Under the pieces are notes generated by a model. It was given only the letters and a program-made list of their open reading frames with translations. It was not told where the DNA came from and ran no database searches. Both the position numbers and the translations under genes were made by a program. Below, in pieces: positions 38,771-50,395 of a stretch of 64,000 nt of DNA. Within the stretch, counting starts at the first letter, position 1. Every line of letters begins with the position of its first letter. The stretch covers positions 11,873,495 through 11,937,494 of the forward strand of contig OZ234502.1 of NCBI GenBank assembly GCA_965153455.1. The letters are read 5' to 3'. This DNA is from Sphagnum compactum (lineage: Eukaryota > Bryophyta > Sphagnopsida > Sphagnales).

Positions 38771-39109
38771 CAATATACACACGTATGCATATTATATATA
38801 TATAATTTTAGTACATACATTAAAATACACACGTATGTGAGTGTAGAATACCTTTAGGATGTAACTAATTTGGTGATTATTGCAACTAATGGGACATATC
38901 AACCTATTAATGGATGAAAATAAATGTAAAATTGATCCAACCAATAGGATGAAATTTCTAATAGTTGCATCATAGTTGCGAGAATGACCAAAATAGTTGA
39001 AATTTGGTCTTGTAGTTACAAATATTCCCAAATTTAGTCGCAAACAACTACAAGTCGCATGTAGTCGTAAATGGAGTGGTTACATTTTGGCTAATTTCTA
39101 CTAGTGAAA

Positions 39110-42100
39110 TTTATTCTTCAAGTTTTTTCAACGTTGTAAACATGTATAATAAAAAGACATGAAAATTTTCTATAATTTGAAGGAAAAAAATTTCAATTTC
39201 AATGTATAATAATAACTCAAAAAAAAATCTTCCTCCATAAATAAAACCTTTTGTGACATGATTTGTAAATGGACTTATCAAAATTGAGCTTCAACCAGTT
39301 TTAATATATTTGTGATAGACAACTTATGGGCAATATGAATGAAATGTAATATTTGACTTTCCATTTTTTTAAATTATTATTATATTTATTAATATATTTT
39401 ATTTAAAAATTTGAATAGTACATTACAAAATCATTACTATGTTATGTGAAAAAGTAATAATGTATTATTTTTTGTATATTAAATTATATTATGTTAGTTA
39501 TTAAATTAAATAATTAAATATATTTAAAATATTTACATTTAATACATACAAATTTATTCTTTTTATACAAATATAATTAACACAATATATTAATGCATAG
39601 TATTAATGTTTGTTTTGGGCAAAATTTCGCCACTTGGTGCCAAAAAAAAGGATGCTACAAATTCTACAAAGGAATTTTGGGAATTTTTTTACACAATTTG
39701 CCGTATTTTCAAGGAAAATTGTTAAAAATCATCACATTTAAAGTTTCCATTCATGGAGGTTGCCAATACAAAGTGGGATTGCGAAAAAAATCTATAGTTC
39801 CCACTTAGGAAAGTTATCATTTAATGTTAATTAATGTTGGGGATCTTCATTAGTGGACCTATTCAATGAATTTGAACATACAAACCCTTGCATAATATGT
39901 TAATTTGTATATTAGATTTCAATCATATAAAAAAAACAACCCTAGTGAATTATTTTGATTAAAAATGGACATGATAACCATATATTGACTTAGGTTTCAA
40001 TCAAGGTGAATTGACACAAGGGTGTGATGGTCCTTGTTCACTTTTAGGGCCCCATTGTGAATTGCGCTAGTGAATTATTCTCACATTTCCTTGTAATGAT
40101 TTCCACCCTAAAATGTCAAATGTATGATTAATAGCCATTTTGTTTAGGATTGGTTTTAAACATTTGTTCTTGCTTGCTCTTTTATTGTTTTCTTGAACTT
40201 CCAAGAATTTTGAAGTAACAATGACAAAAGTAATGATTCATAACTCCCTTCAAAATGATTTAGAATGTCAATTTTTGGTGATTGGTGTTGAGCATGTTGT
40301 CTTTTGTTAAGTCTATGATGATTGCTCCAAATGTTGCAAATGTGATCTGATTTTGAAGTAATTTTGAATAGTATTGATGGTCGATATGACTGTAGCTTTT
40401 TAAAAAGGTTAGTGGCATGTTCCATTTTTCCTTGAGATGGATTTGAATTTTCCAACCATCATAATGGTTATGCATCATGTAAGTTGGGTTGGTGGAAAAA
40501 GTGAATTGCAAACTTACACAAGTTGAAAATATGGCTTTGAAAGACAAGCGAAGTAAAAAGGAGAGGTTTTTAACCTATTTTTTAAAACATGCTTGGGGCA
40601 TCTCTAGCTACCTTGTATTTTATCTTAGCGGTTGTACCTATTGTTTGGTTTTTGGTTTTTTAGGTCCCTTGCCTTTTTGCAAATGCAATGGAATAGTTTT
40701 TTTTATAAAGTAAGTCATGGAAATTAATCATTAGATTTTAATGGAAACCACAAGGTCCACACAGTGCCATATGTAGGTGACTAAATTATTGTATAATTAA
40801 GTCAAAATTTTGTTTTTTGGGGTTGCTAAAATTTCTTATTGAAAATGGGGTGCTGATTTTGACTTTTTGCGATTAATGTTTGGAAATGATTTGATTTTGT
40901 AACTTATAATGTTGGTCAATAATTATAGGTTTCTAAAATCTTGGTTTTTTTTCCCCAAGGAAGTGAGATCAAAGGATTTATATGCTAAGGGGGAGTTTTA
41001 TTTGTTGTGAAAACATGTAGAACATAGGTTGTTTCAACAATTTTTGTGTCAAGGTGACACAAGTTGTTGAATTAAAAGAATGTTTGCATGAATATGTGTC
41101 ATCTTGATGTGTATTTGTCATGGAGAAGTAATAAACTATCTTTTCCTATCCCAATACTACAAGTAGCCTTAATGCACAATCGTGTCTTTTCTTTACATGC
41201 ATTAATTGTAGTAGTTAAAAAAAAAGTAAATCAATATAATGAATTTGCATGTTTATCAATAGGTTTGGAAAATACTTCAAATTACTTGTCATTGCCTTTG
41301 TGACTGTATTTCCCTATACTCACCTTGGGCAAATCACACAATATACTTGTTGTAAAAAGAACTATGTTGTGTGAAGTTGAAATGATAGTTGCATCTAACC
41401 ACAATTTTGAAGAAAATTTTCATCCAAATGACATCCAACCTATGTGACATGGAAATGTGCAACTAGATTCACAAATACAATATGTTGTAGGATATGATGT
41501 CACATGTTTGTGCATAATCAACTATGATACAACCACTTGGCAATAATATGTCTATTTTTGGATAATATAAGTATACAATAGTTGAATAGTCATTGTTTAA
41601 AATTAGATTTCAAAGATATTTTAGTAGATGAAAACTTATTTATATCTAGGCCATGTGCAATCAAAGGAGTCAACACTTGGTTATTTTATTAGATGAAGGT
41701 GTGTCCTTTTGCAACTTGTTCAAATATAAGTTTTTTATTAAAAATAATTGATTTTCTTTTTACAACTTGTTATTAAATATGTTTATAGTTGCTTCCATAT
41801 CATATGTTGTGTGTTATATTTTGTTGAATAAACATAAATTTGTAAAAATGTAAAAACTTTGCTAAATTATGTGTTTCATTTGGGTGTAACCAAGATGAAA
41901 TAGCCACACTTGTCACTTAAGGTACTACTTAAAATATGCATGTAATTATCAAATCAATTAATTTCAAATAATATCAAAAATATGTTCACTACTTGAAAGT
42001 TCACTTTCTTCTATCATAAGCTACATCTTTGATTATACATTATGTACATTATACCCCATTTATGTGCGTTAAAAGACTTTTGAAATTATTAGATTTTGAA

Positions 42101-42603
42101 ACATATTTCAAAAAATTCACATTTTGACTTAAAGTTGGATTGAATTAATATTTAATTTGAATATCCTAAAATTCATTTGAGTTGTTTAGCAAAACTTGCC
42201 ACGATTACATTGGGTTCCAATTGACAAAACATAAGCAAAATATATGATAATTTGTTATTTTTTTGGCTATTCAGTGCATTTTTTGCTTCCTTTGAGTGCA
42301 TTTTTGCCCATATCACATTTTTTGTTGAAATGAAACAAAAAGAAAAAACATTAACTCACATGAATTAAGTTTCATGTTGGGTTAAAACAATCATATTTGG
42401 TCAACAACTTTTTGCAAAATTTTGTAATCTTGTGTAATTTTTAATATTATTCCATACTTTTTAAAAAATATTCACCAAAAAAGGAGACATTTTGTGTTAG
42501 TTTTGTTAGATATTTATTCCTAGATGCTTTAGTTAGGCAACCTATAAAAATGTTTCTCTTTTAGAAGTTCTAATAACAAGTTGCCATTTATTGTTAAATC
42601 CCT
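39110..42603. other. Gene-free AT-rich DNA
   Basis: No gene recognised. The stretch 41,330-41,560 (GAAGTTGAAATGATAGTTGCA...) resembles 24,860-24,990 inside element I and is probably a CACTA-related fragment. Confidence 0.45.
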
Positions 42604-42608
42604 CTTGG

Positions 42609-43427
42609 TGACATGCTCCCAAGTCCCTTGTTGAACCCACTTGAGGGTCCAACTATGTTGAGTTGCGGAAAGTTGGGACTTGAGGGTCGCTCCCAACTTC
42701 CAGCACTAAAGAGGAGTAGAGGGGCGTGCTAGAAGTCCCGGGATTAGACTAGGAAGAGGACAAATGTTTCACCTACTCAAATCTGCGTCAAAACCAACCC
42801 CAAGTTGATTAGAACTCATTCTGCACCCTTTTGGTGTTGGGACAAGCCACGGGTTAACTTGGACTCACTTGACTCACCACGGCCCGGACTCGAGGGAAGC
42901 CACCACCTTCCCCCATATAGTATACTCTGCGTCTCACCGCGGAGGCTACATCCGAATGGCTCTTTTTCCCGGGACTCCCAAGTTGGAGTCCCGAAACTGT
43001 CCCGAGTTGGAGTCCCGGAACTTTGGGAGCTCATAGTTCCCGGCTCCGACCTCCGATTGGAGTGAGGTCTCAATCAAAGTTGTAGCTCTCTTCAAGAGCT
43101 TTACAACGCCATGTCGCACTCCTTCAGGCAACGTCAGGAAGAGGTCGATTCCTGACTTTTAGTGGTCGGGAGTCAAATTGCCAGTTTGACTTCTGGCCCT
43201 TCTTTTGCCCATAACTTGGGCTGCAGATGTCCAAATTGCCAATGCGAGGGCATTTTAGACATCTACACTTCAAGACCTTTCCAATGATATGAAGAACACT
43301 TCAAGGCGAGATGTTTTGACCCCCTGTAATTGCTTCTGAGTTTTTGGGAGTCCCGGAGGACTCCAACTTCCCACTTTTGGGAGTGTGGGCTTCACCCTCA
43401 CACTTAGCCCAAAGTGGGGTTGCGACA
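42609..43427 (-). repeat. 3' LTR of the chromovirus (subfamily B)
   Basis: An 819-bp LTR with TG...CA ends. It aligns along its length with the 806-bp 5' LTR apart from one 13-bp gap, with about 43 mismatches by hand count (about 5%). Most differences are C/T or G/A transitions, the pattern expected from decay of methylated cytosines. Confidence 0.93.
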
Positions 43428-43439
43428 CTCTCCCCCACT
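43428..43439 (-). other. Polypurine tract
   Basis: On the element's strand the sequence next to the 3' LTR is AGTGGGGGAGAG, a purine-rich run with one T in the usual plus-strand priming position. Confidence 0.8.
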
Positions 43440-44225
43440 AGAAGAAAAGGTCAATGTCCTCATTGACACTTAGAATTTTCTCTTACAATTGCAATTGCCT
43501 TCATTTGGATCCTTGGCCATTTTTGCCGACTTTTGCGGCTTGGACCTTGTCTCAAGCTAACTTAGGCGTCCCCAAGTTTCCAACATTTTTTTGACAAGTC
43601 CAAGAAGGTCCTATAGAGAACCCTCTTCCAACGCTTCGTCAAAAGAGGACTAAACTAGCCTAATTTGACGAAGCTCCTCATTTGGGAGGAACTTTTTCAT
43701 TCTTCCCCTCATGAGGAACTTAAGTCAAGTCTATTCTTGACCTAAGCTACTTGACATGACTCCTTTCCCTATCTCGCGCCTTGGTCACAACAACCAAGCC
43801 TTAACACAAAGGTTTGCTTATCAAGGTACGAGAAGCAACACTTGGGTCTTGCCAAAACCCAAGTCCCAAAATACACGATTAAAGTACGCAAGCGGGGTCA
43901 TGACTTCCCGTGTTGGCCGCCACTACCAACCAACCTTTTGGGATGCACTTAAAGCATGTGCATGTCCCCGCAAGCTCACCTTGCTTGCCTCCTCTTTTGG
44001 GCCAAGTTTCCTTAACCCAAAAGTAGGAGTCCGATTTTGATTTGGGCCTACGCAAGAAAGTTCCATTTGTCCAATGCCATTTGACAACCCTATTTGCACT
44101 TATACAAAATTTCTCGTGATGCAATCTCTTGGAAGTTTATATTTTTGCCTTTATTTCCTTTACAACTTGATGTGGTACATTTTTATGTGACATTCTACCC
44201 CACTAAAAGAAAGGTGATGTCCTCA
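43440..44225. other. Noncoding stretch between pol stop and polypurine tract
   Basis: About 790 bp of the element with no conserved domain. A second polypurine-like segment lies near 44,190-44,212 and resembles the sequence around the true tract. Confidence 0.6.
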
Positions 44226-47200
44226 TCACATCTTACGTCTTTTCTTCTTTGCCGGTCTAGTGTGGAATTCTTCTATTGCTTCTTGGGCATGTTCCATATC
44301 GGATTCGGTCACCCAAGATGACGCGCTCTTAAGTCACGGGGTGAAACCCACTTAAGGGTTTCACGAAGTCAAGTTGCGGAAAGTTGAGACTTAGAGGCAC
44401 GCTCCCGACTTCCAACTCTAAAAAGGGGTAGAGGGTCGAGTTGGGAGCCCAGGGATTAGACTAGGAAAAGGGACTAGTTTAGCTTGTGTGAATCTGCATC
44501 CAAAAACCAACCACAAGAGCGTAATTTAGCATTCGGGACACCTTGGGGTGTTGAGACAAGCCACGGGCACTTGGACACACAAGACTCACCACGGCTCGGA
44601 CTCGGGGGAAGCCACCACCTTCCCCCATATAGTATTCTCTGCAGCTCGCCGTGGAGGCTACATCCAAATGGCACATTTTGTTGGGACTCTCGAAATGGAG
44701 TCCCGAAATTGTCCCGGCTGGATTCCCGGAACTTTGAACGGCCATAACTCCCAACTGCAAAGTCCGATCGCGACGAGGTCTAAACCAAAGTTGTAGCCCT
44801 CGGCGAGTTCTTTCCAACGCCATGTCGCCCACTCGAATCGCATGTCGGGAAGAGGTCGATTCCCGACTTTTAGTGGTCGGGAGTCAAACTGCCAGTTTGA
44901 CTCCTGGCCTTTCTTTTGCCCATAACTTGGGCTGCAGATGTCCAAATGGCCAATGCGAGGCCATTTTCGATATCTACGCTTCAAGGCCTTTCCAATGACA
45001 CCAAGAACATTTCAATGCGAGGTGTTTTGGGCCTTGCTGTCGAGCTCTGAACATTCGGGAGTCCCGGAGGACTCCAAATCTCTAACTTTTCCAAGTGTTG
45101 GACTTCACCCCCACACTTGGCCAAAGTGGGGTTGCGACACAAGAAGCCTCTATTGCATGATATCCTTTCCACTTAACTAGGTATTCCCGCTCTCTTCCCC
45201 TAAGTTGCCTTGACTTGAGCACGGCCTCCACCTCAAACTTTGGTTCATTATGAACCAAGTCAGGTGGGGGCCTTGAGTTTTGCTCTCGATTAGGCCTTGA
45301 GGCATCACGGGAGACTGGCTTCAAAAGAGAGACATGAAATGTGGGATGAACTTTAAGTTTTTCCGGCAATTCTAACTTATAAGTGTCGGAAAGTTTCTTT
45401 TCCAACACTTTGAATGGGCCCGCATATGGGCCCAAGAACTTATGACTTAACCCTTCGGGCAACCGGAAGTTCTTGATGTTCAACCACATTTCATCCCCTT
45501 TTTGAAACTTCACCTCTCGTCGGGACTTGTCCGCAAAATCCTTGTACCTTTTGTGCACCTTTTCCAAATTGACCTTGGCCAACTCCCACAAGCGCCGCCT
45601 TTCTTCATCAAGTTGTTGGACCATCGGCACTTCCTCACTTGCATCACTCGGGATGTGTCCTTGTGCTGCCCAAATCATGGGCACAATTGGTGACTTGCCT
45701 GTCACCATTTGGAATGGGGTGGACCCAATTGCGGAGTGTGCCGAGTTGTTGTAACAAAACTCGGCTAACTCCAAATGGTCCACCCAATCTTGTTGATCCG
45801 CCGCAACATAATTCTTTAGGAATTGTTGGATCACCAAGTTCACCCTCTCGGTTTGTCCATCGGTTTGGGGGCGGAATGAAGTGCTCATCTTGAGTTCCGA
45901 CCCCATTCGCTTCCACAAGGCCCGCCAAAACTTACTTGTAAACTTCGGGTCTCGATCCGACACTATGTCCTTTGGAAGGCCATGATGCTTGAAAATGTGG
46001 GAGAAGAACAACCTTCCCGTCTCTTGAGCCGTGGCTTCATCCTTTGTGGGAATGAAGTGTGCCATTTTGCTAAATCGATCCACCACAACCATGATGGCAT
46101 CAAACCCCTTTGAAGGGGGCAAACTTACCATGAAGTCCATTAACACACTTTCCCAAGGCCCTTCGGGAATTGGCAAAGGTTGCAACAAACCCGCTTGCTT
46201 CTTGTTGAGGGTCCGGTTTTATTGACAAGTTAAACAAGTCTTCACATACTCCTCCGCACAATCCTTCAAGTTGGGCCAATAGTAGGACTTCTTTAGAAAT
46301 GTTGTGGTGCGCTTTGCACCACCATGGCCCGCTAACGGTCCATCATGACATTCCTTCAAATGTGTGTCCCTTATCTTCCCTTCCGCACATAGAGGTGATT
46401 TTGCTTATACCACAATAATCCATTTCGTAAATGGAAGTGGGATTTGGTTCCATTTTGGATGTTTTGCCTTACCTCCTTAGCAAAGGCATCCCGACGACTC
46501 ACTAGTCTAACTTCCTTTTGAAGTTCCGACTCTCCCACATACACCACTCTAAGTTGGTGTTTTCGGCTCAAGGCATCGGGGACTATGTTCTCTTTTCCCG
46601 GCTTGTGTCGGATGTGCACATTGAACAAGGCCAGTGTGTCTTGCCACCTTACTTGTTTTGATGACAACTTGGGTTGAGTGGAGAATACTTCAAGGTCACA
46701 TTGTTGGTCCAAACCATCACATCTTTGGAGCCTATGTAGTGGCCCCAAGTCTTGAGACAATGTATGATCGCCCACATTTCCTTTTCGTGTGTTGGCCACC
46801 TTCTCTCCGTCTCACTCAACTTCTTGCTTTCAAAGGCCACCGGTCTTCCATCTTGCACTATGACACCTCCAATTGCAAAGTCAGAGGCGTCGGAATGGAT
46901 TTCAAAGTCCTTGTCAAAGTCGGGCAACTTCAACACCGGCGCCTTCACCAAAATGCCTTTCAATGTTTCAAAGGCTTCGTCGCATGCTTCATCCCAATCA
47001 TAAGTGATGGCGGACTTCTTCAAGAGGTTTGTCAAAGGGGCCGCTATTCTCGCAAAATTCTTTATGAACTTGCGATAATAGGAGGCCAATCCCAAAAAGG
47101 ATCTCAAGGCGAGAACCAACTTAGGCGGTTCCCAATCCAATATTGCCTTGACCTTATGATCATCCATCATCAAACCCTCTTGAGTTATCCTATGTCCAAG

Positions 47201-49533
47201 AAAGTCTACTTCCGTCACCCCAAATTCGCACTTTTCAAGTTTGGCATACAACTTGTTTTCCCTTAGCCTTTGGAACACCTTGCGAAGGTGCTCCGCATGC
47301 TCCTCCATGGAGCTACTATAAATCAAAATGTCGTCTATGTAGACGACCACAAAATCATCAAGCCATTCGCGGAAAATGTCATTCATGAGAGTGCAAAATG
47401 TGGCAGGTGCATTGGTGAGCCCAAAGGGCATCACCAAGAATTCATATGAGCCATACCTTGCGCGATAAGCGGTCTTTTCTTCGTCCCCTTCCGCGATCCT
47501 TATTTGGTAATACCCCGAACGTAGATCAATTATACTAAAAACCTTGGCTCCCGAGAGACGATCAAATAGATCATCGATGCGAGGTAAAGGATACCGATTT
47601 TTCACCGTTGCCTTGTTAAGTGCTCTATAATCAACACACATCCTCAAAGTCCCATCCTTCTTGTGAACAAAAAGGACGGGTGCCCCATATGGTGACTTGC
47701 TTGGTTTGATAAAACCTTTCGCGAGGAGTTCCTCAAGTTGAACCTTGAGTTCTTTCAACTCTTCGTGGCTCATTCTATATGGGGCCTTGGCGGGAGGTTC
47801 CACTCCCGGTATCACTTCAATCGCATGATCAACTCGTCTTCTCGGGGGCAAGTCTTCGGGCAACTCATCGGGCATCACATCCGGGAATTCTTCCAAAACT
47901 CGCTTTGTGCACTTGGCGGAAGTCACCAACTTGGTGGCTTCCTTGGGCTCATATTCATCCAACACCCGCATGACACACATCATGCCAAAACCTCCCACGC
48001 ATTCTCTTTCCCAAGCTTTTTCTAACATAAAGTGGATGGTTGGACCACCCACACAAGGCAACTCATGTGCCTTGACTCGCACAATCCCACTTTTAGATGG
48101 GATTCTAACTAACCTATTGTGCCCTTCTATGAGCACATTGTTTTGGGTGATGAACTCCATTCCCAAAATGCAATCCATTCCACCCAAGGTGGAAACCAAC
48201 AAGTCCACCTTTCCTCTCCAATTGGGAAATTGGAGAGGTACTCCCTTTGCTTGTAAAGTAGTTGGATGGGGAACCCCATCCGCGAAGTGCACCTCAATGG
48301 GTGCCTTGAGCTCCTCCAAGTGGAACTCCATCCTTTCGGCGCTTTCCCGAGTTATGAAGTTGTGAGAAGCCCCTGTGTCCAAAAGACATAAAATATCCCG
48401 CTTAGCAATCTTCCCCTTCAAGAAGATAAGTCGATTGCATTCCAGTTGGGCTAAATTGGCATTGAGAGCAAGTACTTTAGAGCTCCCACTCCCCGGTTTG
48501 AACTTGGGACAATCTTTGGAGTAATGCCCCACCTTGTTGCAATTGAAACATGTTCCCTTGGGTTTTGCTCCAATATCTCCCTTGGGTTGGCTCCCTTTGA
48601 AAGGAGCCCCCTTCTTCACAAAACTCCCTTTTGGTTTGAACCCCGAGCCTTGGAATTGTTTGGGCTTATCCTTGGTTGGGCTACCTTGCCCCCGGTTCCA
48701 TTCCCCCTCATGCTTTGGTTTCTTGTGAAGGAACTTGTTATCCTTCTTGAACCCGGATTTGTCGCTCCGCCCCACATCCGAGAAGTTCTCCACTTTCGTG
48801 ATGGCCTCGGATAATGAGGTGGGCCAACTCTCCTCAAGCTTTCGCTTGGCCCAAGTTGGAAGCCCCATCACAAATTGGCACACACGGTCCAACTCATGCA
48901 TGTGCCGGATCTCAAGCATGAGCTCGGAATAAGCCCTCACATATTGCCTCAAATTTTCATTCGTGGCATTCACAAGGTCACGGAGTTTGCACCGCGAGAT
49001 GTAGTCGGAATTCCTTGGAACAAATTCCGACTCAAGGCGTTCCTTAAAGAACTCCCAAGTATACCCATGGTTCTTCCCTTCTTCTTGTCTCACCGTCCGC
49101 CACCATGTCGCATAGCCTTTCAAGTAGGATTGGGCAAGCTCCACGGCGGAATGCCGTCCAACCTTGGCGGCATGTATATAGTCATCCATCTCCGCAAGCC
49201 AAGCTTCGTCAATCTTCCGGTCGCGGGCACCATCGAAGTTCCCAGGCTTGGCCGGTTGAAACCTTTCACCCTTGGAGGTCCTCGTTTGAGGGCCGCCACC
49301 AACTCACCAAAGTCGAGCCTATTCATCTTGAGGAGGACTTCAAGTTGCTCCGGGGTGAATAGAACCGAACTCCGTTGTTCCTCCTCACTTTCGGGTTCCA
49401 CTTCGGGCTCATTTTGGTCCTCCCGGGAATTTGGTTCCTCCTCCCCAATTGATTCCGGCGGGGCTACTAGGTCTTCGACGTGTTCCTCGGACCTAGGCTT
49501 GGAAGCTTGCTTCCGGTTCTTCTTGGGTGCCAT
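44226..49533 (-). pseudogene. Broken gag-pol polyprotein of the chromovirus
   Basis: The start is likely the ATG at 49533 (MAPKKNRKQ), 50 bp inside the primer-binding site. Visible domains: gag capsid-type region ([13 protein letters not shown]), CCHC zinc knuckle [14 protein letters not shown], aspartic protease [11 protein letters not shown], reverse transcriptase with [12 protein letters not shown] and YIDDILIYS, RNase H starting [13 protein letters not shown], integrase HHCC zinc-binding domain and DDE core (DFMV, SDRDPKF, QTERVN), and a C-terminal chromodomain (YLVKWKGY). Lesions: a one-base frameshift in gag near 49,272-49,285; a frameshift in RNase H near 46,684-46,690; another near 46,390-46,395 just before the integrase zinc domain; a TAA stop at 46221-46219; and a solo LTR with its 5-bp duplication splitting the chromodomain at 45,139. 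On the far side of that insert the frame continues in the sequence to a stop at 44228-44226 after a Lys/Arg-rich tail. Confidence 0.92.
44319..45139 (-). mobile_element. Solo LTR (subfamily A) nested in the chromovirus
   Basis: An 821-bp LTR, TGACGCGCTC...TTGCGACA, with 5-bp duplication CAAGA on each side (44314-44318 and 45140-45144). It is closer to the solo LTR at 839-1658 than to the host element's LTRs, so it represents a sister subfamily. It interrupts the chromodomain codons, so it inserted after the host element and then lost its interior by recombination. Confidence 0.93.
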
Positions 49534-49560
49534 CCCAAACTCCCAAGAAGTAAGTCGAGC

Positions 49561-49582
49561 TTCACCTTGAGCTCTGATACCA
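49561..49582 (-). other. Primer-binding site for initiator methionine tRNA
   Basis: On the minus strand, two bases after the 5' LTR end, the sequence reads TGGTATCAGAGCTCAAGG. TGGTATCAGAGC is the standard complement of the 3' end of plant initiator tRNA-Met. The match is complete over those 12 bases. Confidence 0.92.
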
Positions 49583-49584
49583 CG

Positions 49585-50390
49585 TGACACGCTCCCAAGT
49601 CCCTTGTTGAACCCACTTGAGGGTCCAACTATGTTGAGTTGCGAAAAGTTGGGACTTGAGGGCCGCTCCCAACTTCCAGCACTAAAGAGGGGTAGAGGGG
49701 CGTGCTAGAAGTCCCGAGATTAGACTAGGAAGAGGACAAGCGTTTCATCTACTCAAATCTGCATCAAAACCAACCCCAAGTTAGTTAGAACTCATTTTGC
49801 ACCTTTTTGGTGTTGGGACAAGCCACGGGCTAACTCGGACTCATTTGACTCACCACGGCCCGGACTCGGGGGAAGCCACCACCTTCCCCCATATAGTATA
49901 TTCTGCGTCTCACCACGGAGGCTACATCCGAATGGCTCTTTTTCCCGGGACTCCCAAGTTGGAGTCTCGAAATTGTCTCGGAACTTTGGGAGCTCATAGC
50001 TCCCGGCTCCAACCTCCGATTGGAGTGAAATTTAAACTAAAGTTGTAGCTCTCTTTGAGAGCTTTCCAACGCTATGTCGCACTCCTTCAGGCAACGTCGG
50101 GAAGAGGTCGATTCCTGACTTTTAGTGGTCGGGAGTCAAACTGCCAGTTTGACTTCCGGCCCTTCTTTTGCCCATAACTTGGGCTGCAGATGTCCAAATT
50201 GTCAATGCGAGGGCATTTTAGACATCTATACTTCAAGACCTTTCCAATGATATGAAGAACACCTCAAGGCGAGGTGTTTTGACCCCCTATAATTGCTTCT
50301 GAGTTTTCGGGAGTCCCGGAGGACTCCAACTTCCCACTTTTGGGAGTGTGGGCTTCACCCTCACACTTAGCCCAAAGTGGGGTTGCGACA
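49585..50390 (-). repeat. 5' LTR of the chromovirus (subfamily B)
   Basis: An 806-bp LTR that would carry the element's promoter. Compared with the 3' LTR it lacks 13 bp around 49,979, within a GAGTTGGAGTCCC-type internal repeat. Confidence 0.93.
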
Positions 50391-50395
50391 CTTGG

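Larger units (their letters stand above)
35893..39106. mobile_element. CACTA (En/Spm)-like non-autonomous element III
   Basis: The termini are CACTAGAAGAAA (35893) and, on the other strand, CACTAGTAGAAA (ending 39106), matching the CACTA superfamily. The 3-bp flanks are AAA on both sides (35890-35892, 39107-39109), as expected for its 3-bp target duplication, though AAA in AT-rich DNA is weak support on its own. Both subterminal regions (about 35,920-36,120 and 38,940-39,080) are packed with AGTCGCA / TGCGACT motifs in both orientations, the typical position of transposase-binding repeats in this superfamily. The 3.2-kb interior lacks transposase frames and contains a TAGG-rich block (36,301-36,535) and a tandem satellite (37,732-38,770). 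Confidence 0.75.
42609..50390 (-). mobile_element. Full-length, inactive Ty3/gypsy chromovirus
   Basis: The element spans 7,782 bp with matching LTRs, flanked by the 5-bp target duplication CTTGG (42604-42608 and 50391-50395). It is transcribed leftwards. Parts in order: 5' LTR 50390-49585, primer-binding site, gag-pol from 49533, about 0.8 kb of 3' noncoding DNA, polypurine tract, 3' LTR 43427-42609. The domain order protease, RT, RNase H, integrase, chromodomain assigns it to the chromovirus branch of Ty3/gypsy. A later solo LTR (44319-45139) interrupts it; without that insert it is about 6.96 kb. Several frameshifts and a stop codon make it defective. Confidence 0.95.

Noticed and set aside
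46634-49570. Long plus-strand frames opposite gag-pol
   Set aside because: They are antisense shadows of the retrotransposon coding sequence and have no domain signatures of their own.
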